The notes beneath the pieces were generated by a model. The model was not told the DNA's origin. It ran no database searches and saw only the letters and a program-made list of their open reading frames with translations. Made by a program: the position numbers and the translations under genes. This document shows, in pieces, positions 48,999 through 60,694 of a stretch of DNA of 64,000 bases. Within the stretch, counting starts at the first letter, position 1. Each line of letters starts with the position of its first letter. Origin of the DNA: Strigops habroptila (lineage: Eukaryota; Chordata; Aves; Psittaciformes; Psittacidae); assembly GCF_004027225.2 (NCBI RefSeq), contig NC_044277.2, positions 95,911,552 to 95,975,551 on the forward strand. The letters run 5' to 3'.

Positions 48999-51707
48999 TT
49001 TATTAAAAAAAACAACCAAACAAAACAACAAAACATTGTAATTGACAGAGAAAATAAACTCCATTAAATGTGCCATACATTCAAAGAGATGTATTTAAAG
49101 TAACTGATTTTTTATTTTCTGAGGTGATCATTGATATAGATACTTCCTGAAAATTAAAGAACAAAACCAAAGTTCTCTAACATTTTGTCCCTAAATTATC
49201 TTGCAAGATGAAGTTCAAGAGTTCCTGGCCAAGAGTCCTACCTTGCTAAATGCCACCTACAGAAGATGAATTCAGACATAGTTCCACTGGCTTCTCTTCC
49301 AGCATTTGCAGCTCTGGTGTCAATGAGACTGGTCTGCAGAGCTCGCTGGTTTGAGTACTGATGACAGACTGAAGAAACTGTCCAGGAAAGAGTCCCAGAA
49401 GGAAAAAACAACAGTTTTCTTATCCTCAGTAATACCTGCAGTTCAAATCCAAAGAGGTGGCCAAAAGTGTGCACTCCCAGGTGAACCTATAACATACAGA
49501 AGTATATTTCCCAAGAGCCATTTATTTCTTATATCCCCGTTTCATAGAATATTAGAAAAAGACCACCATATACAAAAATCTTACAATTACAAGTTATTAA
49601 AAAAACCCTTCGGACCATTAAAACACACAAGAAAGTATTTGTTTGCATACAGTAGAAATACAATCCTCATTAAAGCAGCATACCAGAGAAGCCAGTTGTT
49701 AAGTAAATTTTCAATTAAAAAAGACAAAAGCCCAGATGTTCCTGTAACACCATCAGAACATTGGAGAAAAGAGAGGAACGAAACATTCGTAGTCTGCCAT
49801 GCCGGGTACATCATCTTTGTAAGGTCACTTCAGGCCTAAAAAAGTATGGTATTGAACAAAGAGCGTGGAGTCAGCGCCTGCGCAGAGCATTCTGTGCCCA
49901 GCCCTCAGAACAGCAGCTCTCCTCAGCTGTGCTTTACTGCTGTAGACTGCTAATGCTTTTCCTCCAGAGGACAGTTTGCCACCAGTGAAGACAGTCCAGA
50001 CCCAAATAATGAAGTTCCCAAATAAAACAGAGTAGGGAAGTATCTGATTTACACACTGAAGTTATTAAAACCTCTAGACTTGCTGCCATCGGTAAGAAAA
50101 CATGAGCTCTTGGGATAATCTTGGAGAAAAAGTGATTCTCAAAAATCTGTCCCAGCTCTACCACCTTGCTTGTGGTCAGACAGGATTCACTGGGCAGCAG
50201 GGAGGGAGCCTCCTGAAGAAGAAAGCACAGGCATAGCTGTTACTAGAACTAAGCATCCTGCTATGGCTGCCTCATACCAACCACAGTGGTTTCATGACAG
50301 CAACTTGCAGAAGCCAAGGGTCTTAGTCACAGCCCCCTGCAGGTCCACACCTCCTGTAGCTGCTATACACGTGCAGATAGTTCTCAGGAAGGGCACAGTG
50401 ACCTACACTGGCAAACAGCCATTATAGACAACATCTACATTTATAAATAAACTCTGCTCTTTCAGCTGTCTCAGTTCCTCTGTTGAAGTACAGGCTACTG
50501 ATTCTTCTAAAAGCCTAGAAGATCTTAAGCAACAGAAAAAGAAAAACATGGACTCCTTCCTTGTTGAGTCAATGCAAGAAACACCCCAAAACATCAACTG
50601 GTTCTTGTTTGGCATTAAACAAAACATAAACATAAATCTCAGCCTTAACGAATTAAGCTGTCAGATGCTAGTCCTACTCCATAGGATGCAGCTTTTTCTC
50701 TGTCTCAAAACTTTTTCACTTCCCCTTCTGAGGCAGTGGAAGTGGAGTTGCTTCTACCTTTGTGGCTCAATCACCATATAGAAATACTTGCCTGGCAATA
50801 CTGGCAACACGCATGGCCCCTTGGTTTGTGAAAGATGTCCTACAGCCCAGCTCTGTCTTGTCCACAGCTGCAGGAGCAGCACCTGAAGGCAGGGCGAGCT
50901 CTTCTCAAACCTCACCCTTTCAAAGCATGACTACCTAAGTTACCTGCAGTCTCCTGTTAGCTCCTCCTTTTGGCTGACTGCTTGACTGGCTGTGCCTGCT
51001 CTAAACATGGCTCCAACATCATCCATACTCCAACCTTCTTCATCATCTCCTTGATGTGTCCACCTGCCACACTGATCCTGCAGTGGGGATGAACACCAGC
51101 CATCCACTCGTTAGCACATTGATGCTTTCCACTGAGTATGACTGGTTCGTTTCTGGCTGCTTACCTCTTTGCAGGGACTCCTGCCCTCACCTTCTCTGCT
51201 CACCAGACACCCTTCTTAAAGAAAAGTTAAAGTTCCTGCATTTGCTCTTCAATACTTCTTCCTACATCGTGGAGACAGTGAATGCTAGCATATGCCACAA
51301 ACTTCCTGCCAATATACAGACTTTATATTATATAAATAGGTAAAAGTTTCAGACAAAATATCCTATAATTTCTGTGGTGTAACATTTTTAAATAGCATTA
51401 AAAACACAAACCATCCAGCCCTTGTGATTAAATATACAAACATTTGTGAATTGATAAGGCTCATAGGTACATATGCAAAAATAAAGTGCCCCTCCCCCCA
51501 CCAAGAAACAGTTCTGTATAGCTACATCTGAAACAGAACAAGTTATTTAAAATAAAACCTCACAAGCTGGAAGTGCAGCCAGGCTTTCAATTATTGTTCT
51601 CATTTCTGCTTTCAACTCGGCAACAGAGGAGTATTTACAAGCAAAAGAGGAGCTGCCATGGCTGACTCCGCAGTGCCGCCAACCTGCAACCTGTCCAGCT
51701 AAGTGCC
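48999..51707 (-). other. SLC66A2: Possible SLC66A2 3' UTR
   Basis: Downstream of the SLC66A2 stop on the - strand. No AATAAA occurs in the first 2 kb. The first minus-strand AATAAA signals read as TTTATT on the + strand at 49521-49526, 49111-49116 and 48999-49004. The 3' UTR is therefore probably either ended by a non-canonical signal or about 2.2-2.7 kb long. A 162-codon frame on the opposite strand (49351-49839, no ATG at its start) lies here and is not thought to be a gene. Confidence 0.4.
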
Positions 51708-51965
<258 letters not shown>

Positions 51966-53150
51966 TTAGAGCTGCCATGCCAGAGTATGCTACCCACTTC
52001 AGCAAGGGTTTATACTCAACGGTGGGTTGGGACACCCCTTGATGAGGACAATGTGCCTAGCCAAGACATGCAGCACTGTACTTGGAAGGGAGGATCAAAT
52101 TCTCTACCCCACATACTGCAGCACTCTTACTTCAACAATTACAGCTGTGGCTGTGAAGGTATCCAACATTTTAAAACATCCAGTTGGGATATTTGACTCA
52201 GCGGTGCTCTGTAAACATGACTGTCACATGCTGATAGCACTGACCATAAACCAAAGTAATACAGTGCATAGAAAACTAAGGCAATTCATCCCAGCAGTTA
52301 CTTCCTGTCCATGCAATTTTGTGCTCCCGCAAGGTGGAATAACACATAGACTACTCTCTCGTGCATGCACACCTTTTTAGCATCTGCTGAAACAAACACT
52401 TCTGATGAGGTACAAGAAACCATTTCTTATTGCAGAAAATGCAAAACCAAAAAAAATCCAGAGAGACAGAAAGAGGGAAAACGACATGCCTGCAGCTGTT
52501 ACTGGAAGGATGAACATCACTAGGGATTTTTACCACGGACACAGATCAAAAGCAATGCTTAGGCTTCCTTTTAATAGCCATCCTTGCTTTCATCTAGCTG
52601 CACTGCTGAGCCATCCCCTGTCCTGCAGTCCAGCTCCTGCTCCCCCACATCAGAAGCAACTCTGAGGAACAGAAACAAGCTCTTCAAACAGACCATTTTT
52701 TTTTCAGTGCCCTCAACAAAATGTGAACAACCAGATCCTGAAGACTGTTTCTGAGCTTCATGCACTTTAACAGGAGAGCTTTTTAAGCAGCTTGATAAGC
52801 GGTAGCGGACAAAAGCTTTGTAGTTCACAGTATGAGCATTGCGCATGATTTGTCATAATTATGAGCAATTACGTTTTGCCAGCACTGACTCCAATTCATC
52901 AAACGCAGTCAGGCCCTTGCAGCAGGGTAGGACTTAATGTTCACTTCTCAAACATTCAGGCAGGGAGCTAGCACAATTCGTATTTTGGATACAAGTACAC
53001 GATGCTATTGCAAGCCAAATGCTGCAGCCCACTCTCTCCCCATCAAGGAAGGGTGGCCAAAAGCATCAGTTTGTACTGCCCCATCGCACTAGGGAAACAC
53101 AAGCTTTTTTGTGACTCATGTCACATCACTGAGTGTAAACAGGTCTTCAG

Positions 53151-53222
53151 TCATAGAATCATAGAACAGTAAGGGCTGGAAGGGACCTCAAGATCATCCA
53201 GTTCCAACCCCACTATGGACCT
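53151..53222 (-). repeat. CR1 LINE 3'-end fragment, antisense
   Basis: Starts 'tcatagaatcatagaacag', then 'taagggctggaagggacctc' and 'aagatcatccagttccaacc'. This is the CR1 3' terminus in antisense. Only about 70 bp is retained. Confidence 0.92.
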
Positions 53223-54799
53223 TTCAAAAGGAGTCCACTCCCACTCTGTGGAAGTGCAAACAAGGACATAAGGTTGAGTAAGCAGTCATTCCCCATCCAA
53301 GGTCATTCTAAAAATGTAAATAAATAATCAGAGAAGGAAAACAACTGCTAAACCTGCAACTGCCAGTTGTGTTCTGTGCAAACAGCCTGCACTACCTACC
53401 CTGTGCATGTTCCCAGTCACACTAAGTACCTTACATCACACTTACGGGGGGTTTGCTGATGCAAGCAGTGGTGGAGATTGTTTGGGATTTTAATTAGGGA
53501 GGGCGATAAACTCTGAGGGTGATAAAACTGGCACCTTGCTTGCAGGCAGCCAACATTCCTCCTCCTCTGAGTTTAAGCTTATCCGTGTTTGCTAGGCAAC
53601 TGATCACAATTTGTGAATCTGTGCTGGCGTGGTTGGGGACCCTCACTAAAAGCACATGCTAAACCTGGCAGGTCAAACTAACTGCTCGCTGTTGACAGAA
53701 AAGCTACTCAGAGATGCCAGGAAATATCTGGATAAGAATTTAATGTGCAAAAGATATTTGTCACATATTCCCCATGGAGAAAGCTAAGTGGGTTTTTAAA
53801 ATGACCCCGGGGTGCAGTATAGATGTGGAGAAGATACAAGCTGTCAGAAGATGCACAGCCTACAAAAGAGTTTACTCCCCCAAAGAAAGAATAATCACTA
53901 GGGATTGCAGTTCTGCAGCACCACAGGAGCCAAGCACTAGAAGCACACCTCTATCTTTGAGATATGCTGTGCGGAGTTTGCCAGAGCAATTCTGGACTTT
54001 GCTAGGAAGCCACTTGTGAACTCAAAAGCCTGCAACACCAACTGGGTAACTTGGTGCATGCTCCAATAGCCTTGGCATGTTCCAGAGCCCTGCTCTTCAG
54101 CTCACACACACATCAGACATTCAAGGAAATCAGCATCATGCCAGGGGTTCTCACTAGGACGTGACAATGCTTTATACATGGGAAAACCTCAACTTGTCCT
54201 TGGCAAAAATTACTTTAAAAAACCGTAACTGATAGCGTAAAGAGCTAACACCACCGGTCTGTCACTGAATCAAAGAAACATACATCCTTCTCTGCCCAGT
54301 AGCTTGAACAAAGCAGGAGAGAAAACCTGCAAATCACCAAGGCATTATAAAAATGCAAAATAAAAACATACAAAACACTTGATGTTCCACAAAACTTTAG
54401 TACTGCAGCTGCACCAAGGTTCTCAGAGCCCAGGGTTAATGCAAAGCACTGACTGTGGAGTGCCAGCTGTTCTCCAGAGGAGAGGCTGGTACTGAACAAA
54501 AGGATCATGTCCAGCACAGACCTAAAGGTGTATGGGGTAACTGAAAACAGCTTGGCAAGGAAATGGGGACAGTGTCACGTAAGAAAAGGCAATGGAGAGC
54601 CCCAGAAGAAAGCCAACGAGACATCAACGAGCAGAGAGGTCAGTCAGATGAGAAAGGGGTAAGACAAAGAGGCTAAAGCAGGACAGGGAATGACAGGAAC
54701 AGAACAGAACTGGGTACCTGGAACACAGGTCCTTGGAAATTACCTCAATTTGGGGTGGACTGATGGAGGAGTACAGCCTGGGCTAAGAGCATTCAGGGT

Positions 54800-55050
54800 T
54801 GTACTGGGTTTGCGTGTCAAGGTTTTTGGGGGTGGGAGACTACAAGAGGCTTCTGTGAGAAGCTGCTAAAAGCTCCCCCCTGTGTCCAATGTAGCCAATG
54901 CCAGCTGGCTCCAAGATGGACCCACGCTGGCCAAGGCTGAGCCCATTAGCCATGGTGGTAGCACCTCTGGGGTAACATATTTAAGAAGGGGGCAAAAACC
55001 GCTGTGCAATGCAAGCAGCCAAGAGAGAGCAGTAAGAATATGTAGAGAAG
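54800..55050 (+). repeat. Avian endogenous retrovirus LTR-like fragment
   Basis: Begins TGTACTGGGTTTGCGTG, followed by 'gcttctgtgagaagctgct', 'gccaatgccagctggctcca', 'agatggacccacgctggcc', 'aaggctgagcccattagcc' and 'ggtaacatatttaagaagg'. The last holds a TATA-like box (TATTTAA). I remember this sequence family as a widespread LTR-type repeat in bird assemblies. Similarity ends near 'gagcagtaagaatatgtag' at about 55047, so the 3' part (the R/U5 side) is missing or diverged. No internal retroviral coding sequence is seen on either side, so it is a truncated solo fragment. Confidence 0.6.
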
Positions 55051-56694
55051 CTCATACTTAACAAGCTACCAACACACCACAGGGGGAAATCCTCTAGTCT
55101 CAGCTTTCTTCCCCTGCAGGACTCTGCATGCTGCATGACGGAAAATCTGTGGGATCACAGCAACAGCATGAATCGCCCAGGGAGCCACCTGACTCAGCAG
55201 CAGCTCCAGTGCAGGCTGCCAATGGCGGTGAACAAGCCCTCTGCATGGCTCTCCTCCTTTGCAGTGCCATGTACCAGGTGCCATGAGCTGGCAGATTGCA
55301 GCCTACTGGCATATATCTAGCCCTTGGCTTCACGGTGCAAGAGAAAATGCTGCGCTGTTAACATAGATGAGGCTTTGCTGCAGGAGACAGTCAGGGCCCA
55401 CCATCAACACTGTTTGAGACTAGACAGCAGAGCACAAAGAGCAGCTTCATGCTGTATCTTCCTGACATCTGCAAAGCCCTGTGCTTTAGCTGTAGCACTG
55501 GTTACACAGCAAAGCAGAAGTTAGGAGTAAATAAATGGGTATCTTTCCTGAAATAGCCCAAAGCTAAGCGGGGGAGACATGAAGATGCTTACCTTGTTGA
55601 CATGTAAGATACAGTCTAGCAGGACAGCTCAACTGTTCTTAGCACAAATGAGTGAGTGGGTTAGGGGTGAGCAGTGCCACAGAGGAGTTTGGGGACACGG
55701 AAATAAACAAATGGCAGCACTTGGTTGTGTGACTACAGAGATGCCAACTGGAGGGGCAGGAGCAGGAACTGTGCTGAAATAGCTGGTATTGCCAGAGGCT
55801 GAAGCAGACTTTCAGTAAAAATAGCACTTCCCAGTAATTTAAATCAGTACTACAGTATCCAATGACAACAAACCTCCTAAAAGCAAGTGCCTTCCTTACA
55901 GTTGAGCTTGTTACAAGGCGCTGCTAATGTAGTAACAGTCAGTATCAGGTCTATGCCAATTGCAATTGACCACAAAGAGGAAAAGCTGATATTTTTCAAT
56001 TGCTCCTAAAATCTGAAAGAACACTTATTTATTCTGCTGTTGGAATTAATTCTCAGAAAGACACCATCACTTCTGATCAGACACTAGATTAGGGGTAGAT
56101 TGCCGAATGCTATTTTTTAATATGGTACTATAAAAATGCCCTACAGCATTGCTGTTCTCTACCACAGCAGATTCCATACAGACACTGTACCAAGCTTCAT
56201 TTGCTAAATAAATAAATGGCATGCTGGAAAACAGCATTCATTTTTCTCATGGAACAACTTGTTTCATTCAGGTTCCTTACATATTGTGTATTAATTATGA
56301 AGAGACAGCAACTAGAGGTAAAAAACACTTATTAGTACACCATACCTGCAGTTACTCAATGAAGCACAATTTTTATAGAATACTCCTGAAATTATTCAGA
56401 TGCAGAGAAAGCTTGTAAGGTGCATTCAAAAGAACTTTGTTGCTTCTCTTTGAGGAACTGTAACAGAGACTGAGTAATTTACAGAACAATGAGATTAGCC
56501 AGGTATTTAGGCTCAATCCCCTTATCCAGGACTAACGCTACTCAAATCAAAGCTTTTTGCATCTTCATTCTTTCTGCTCAAAACCTGACTGCAACAGTCT
56601 CAAGTCTCTGGTTTTCCTTTGGAGTCTTCACACACTCTGCTCAGCATTAATCACTTTTTGGTCATTACACCTTTCAAGAAATCTGGAAAGGGAT

Positions 56695-56910
56695 TTTTTA
56701 CAAGGGCATGTGTGAAGGTGGTGAGGCACTGGAACATGTTGCTCAGAGAAGCTGTGGCTGCCCCATCCCTGGCAGTGTTCAAGGCCAGGTTGGACAGGGC
56801 TTGGAGCAACCTGCTCTAGTGGAAGATGTCCCTGTCCATGGCAGGGGGTTGGAACTGGATGAGCTTTAAAGGTCCCTTCCAACCCAAACCAGTCTGTGAT
56901 TCTGTGATTC
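56695..56910 (+). repeat. CR1 LINE 3' fragment
   Basis: Sense CR1: 'ggtggtgaggcactggaaca', 'agagaagctgtggctgcccc', 'atccctggcagtgttcaagg', 'ccaggttggacagggcttgg', 'catggcagggggttggaact', ending 'cccttccaacccaaacc' and 'ctgtgattctgtgattc'. It is well conserved in the 3' part and 5'-truncated. The residual frame (56619-56819) is the extreme C-terminus of ORF2. Confidence 0.96.
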
Positions 56911-59900
56911 TTCTTCCTTCATCTGAAAGAGCAAAAACTGCCAAACAAAGGATCTTTTTGAAAAATATGAGATGTGAAGCTCTGTCTTCCGCCTCCCTGG
57001 TAAACCAGTCTGTCTTAAAACTAGTTGCAACCATCCATCAAAATAACTTACGAACAGCAGCACATTAGCAGAGCTGCAGAGCAGCAGTCTGCAGAACACA
57101 GGCTGGTACTTAGCACAAAACCCACACAAGAAGAAAGATACGGCAGTACTCGCTTCCGTTTGCACTGTAGATTTTCTCACATCAATGTTATGACTCTGCA
57201 TGTTTGTAGCTTAACACACAAACCCAGAAATACCCTGTAAGCTGGAAGACACAAAGAGAATCAGACATTAGACAGTGACTTCCGCTGAGAAATTCCGTGG
57301 TGGTTTGACCAAACATTTCAGCAGAAATAGCAACAGGAGGGTCGTGTTGCCCTGGTGTAATTACATCCTGCTACAGTCACAAACTTGGTTCTAATTGCGC
57401 GCAGTCAGTCAATGAACTCAAAAATCCTAAGTTATTTTCAATAACAGAAAAATGAGTATGATTTATTCACCTTTATCTACTTTGAAAGTTGCTCTTTTGG
57501 GGGGATTTTTTTTTTTCCTCTCTCTTTCTATCCCAGGCAACTATAACTAACAAGAGGAGAATCAGCCTGGGCTCTTTTTGTTCAAGAATCAGTGGAAGTT
57601 GACCACAACTTCCCAGCATCATGGCCATGACACAGGAGATGCCAGATTCAAAAATCTGAGTTTTTAGACTGTCATAGTTTCAGACATTTCGTCATATACA
57701 CTATCACTTGACTTTCATATACATTAAAAACTGGTGACAGTTCTTTGGATGACTGAGGATATAAAAGCAGAATAAAATTATTTAAGGGCTGACAAGTTAG
57801 TATTTTCTTCAGTAATAAGGTGCACATCGAAACAGCCTGTCAATGAGTACTTTGAAAATTGCAGTTGATTTTGGGAAGCAAGGAAGAAGGTACAGAAGGT
57901 GCAACCTTTTAAGCTGTTGCCTCCCACAAGCCATTTGCATGGTAATGTCTGGAAGAGAAAGCAGATTTAGTTATAACATCCTGACTCTGGAAAACTTTCA
58001 GCTCCTATTTGCAGCTCCAAAATAGTCTACTTAGAGAAGACAGCAAGCATCCGTAACACTGCACTTCAATCACAGGCTGGCCTGCCTTCAACAGTGAAAC
58101 ACAGACCAGAAAACATGAAATCCAAATGCCATGGTATTTTTAACACTGCACAAAACAAACAAAAATTAATAAATAGAGCATTTGGTTCCTAACAAAAAAC
58201 CATATGGCTTAACAAAAAAGGAGTTCTGCTGATGCTAACCTATTTGTTTTGCCTGCCAAAAATTACTGAAAAGAAAAAATAAGAAAACATTGGGATCGGA
58301 TATCCAAAGCGTCCAAAGTTTGAAAAGGTGGAAACTAAATGTGCACACCCTAAGATGGGTCCTTCTGTGTGAGCAAGCAGAGATCTTGTTTTTAAATACT
58401 GCACAACCAGCTGGAATCCAAGTGTGAAACTGTTCACCAGTCCTACGTGCTCTGCCTTGTAAGAGTGCCTGACCTCACTTCTCAACAATTCCTCTGAGCC
58501 TGGAGCAGCACTGACCATCTCCAGAGGGAGTCATTTGTTCAGCCCCACAAAGCTAGCAAGAGTTAAGAGGAGCATGTAGCAAGAGAGATCCAGCATTTAT
58601 TTTGGATCCCTGGAGCCGAGCTAAAGCAGTTGAGTTAAAGCCACATCCATGAGCAATGGATATCACAGAGGGCTGCAATACAAGAGCAAACTGTCTGAAA
58701 GCTCTTGGGATTTTCAAGGACTGTACACATCCCTGAGGGAAGATAAAATGGACAATTTCACTCCAGAACACCATCAAAAAAAGATGCAATCTGAAGTGAT
58801 TGTTGATGGGTTCTTTTTCAATATATGCATTTTATGCAGACTCACAAATAAACACAAAGTTTTATGGAAAAATGTGGTAAGCAGGTATTTGTCAATTATT
58901 TTTCAGCATAAATTTCTGTTTTCTGAACTCCAAAAAGCTGCAGGGTATGAGGTATTTTGACCCTGCTTAGCACACCCACCCAAAAGCCAGTATTTATTAG
59001 AATATGTCTGTCAAAGGAGAATCAAGGAGAAACTACAAAGACACACAACATGGGTCTGGTGCTGGTGGATAGTCCAGGATCACTGGTATGGCCTCTGGCT
59101 GTTTCAAGCAGCTATGCTGAAAGTTTAGTCTGTACATGTCCAGTAACTGGTAACCCTTAACAGCTAAAAAATATTTCTAGGACTCTGCAGCTTGTGCTGC
59201 AGAAAGAAGGGCAGCAGGTCTTAACAGCCTCAAACACCCTAAGTGTTTGTCTGTGCAGCAGGTGTGAAAATAAATCTCTTCTGTGGATCAGAGGAAATAC
59301 TTGAACCACAATTCACACCAGTGCCCTTCCTGCCAGGAGACACAAATGGACACTGGCCAGACTGCAAAGCTCAGGTCTGCTCAGACATATGGTACAGACA
59401 CGTTTGAGACAGGCTCTTGCTTCTGCTGCTGGCAGATTTGGAAGCTTCAAGACCTGCTGCCATGAGAGGAAGTGGCTCTCCTCAGGTAGCAGCAAATCAT
59501 GCCTTGCACTGCTCAGAGTAATACAGTCAGCTGCCAACACACACAGTAGTGTCACCTTAACATAAATGGTGCAGAGCATGCCTAAATTACACCACCCTTC
59601 AGCATCTCATGAAGTTGTTCTTGAGTATCTGTCGCCCCTTCCCTGTCTCACCTCTCGCTCAAGGCATTACAATTAATGGCACTGTAGACACAGCTGACTA
59701 ATGACACCACTGCTATGCCCCACAGGGCCAGTGCTAAGAGATGGCGAAATTACATCCCTGTGATAGCACCATTCAGTGTACTGCCTTCTCTAGTTCCAAG
59801 TAACTTGGGACACATCTATCTTGAAAGGTAATAAAAAGACAGGAGGGAATAGAGCTTTGCTTCAGCACAGGTTCAGCTGTGTATCCCAAGGCTCAAATCA

Positions 59901-60427
59901 TAACTCTTAAATCTTCCTTTCTTCCTGCCCTAGACAACAAAGAAATCATCAGACTCTTCATCCAATTTAACTTGAGGTAATTTGAGCACATTTTTCCCTT
60001 CATCTTCATATGGTAACTGGTACATACTCTGATTGTGCTTTTTAGTATTCAAATTCAATAATTGCAATTGTCACTTTGGTCAACATATACAAGGTAACAA
60101 TCCTAGCTCTAATGCCCTCCTTATTATGCATGACTAGCGTTCAGTGGTTGTCTCAAAAGCCAGTGCCCTGAGGACAAAATCTAATGATATTACAGTCATT
60201 ACTTTTTATGAATTAATCACATCCTTCAGCTAGCAAAATGCTTCTCACATTCTAAGAAAACACAGGAGGACTGAAAACCCCAAACACACTAGTGTATAAA
60301 GTAGGAGTGATCACTCAGGGACAAAGTCCTACCTTGCAGTCAGCTTACTGCCTGGAAGTAAAGTTAAGATTTTTGCAAGAAACAAAGCTCATGTTCTTCT
60401 CAAAAACACTTTACCGTTATAAGGAAA

Positions 60428-60694
60428 TAATGGCTTCAAACTTAAACAGGGGAAGTTTAGATCAGATATAAGGAAGAAGTTCTTTACAGTGAGGGCGGTG
60501 AAGCATTGGATTCAATCCAATGAATGGATTGCCCAGGGAGGTTGTGGATGCTCCATCCCTGGCGTTGTTCAAGGCCAGGTTGGACAGAGCCTTGGGCTAC
60601 ATGGTTTAATGCGAGGTGTCCCTGCCCACGGCAGGGGGTTGGAACTAGATGATCTTAAGGTCCTTTCCAACCCTAACTATTCTATGATTCTATG
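60428..60694 (+). repeat. CR1 LINE 3' fragment with small internal insertion
   Basis: Sense CR1: 'aatggcttcaaacttaaaca', 'agatataaggaagaagttct', 'gcccagggaggttgtggatg', 'gttcaaggccaggttggaca', 'cagggggttggaactagatg', ending 'tccaaccctaactattctat' and 'gattctatg'. Between 'gaagcattgg' and 'attgcccag' it carries extra sequence forming a perfect 7-bp-arm palindrome at 60506-60520. Confidence 0.96.

Noticed and set aside
49351..49839. 162-codon open frame on the + strand
   Set aside because: It begins at a TTG, lacks family resemblance and lies opposite the presumed SLC66A2 3' UTR. Probably chance, though the length is noted.
52027..52060. Minus-strand reading resembling 'GVSQPTVEY', considered as the SLC66A2 PQ-loop exon
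   Set aside because: The flanking residues do not match the GVPQLYRN segment, and no matching splice sites or helix-like sequence surround it.
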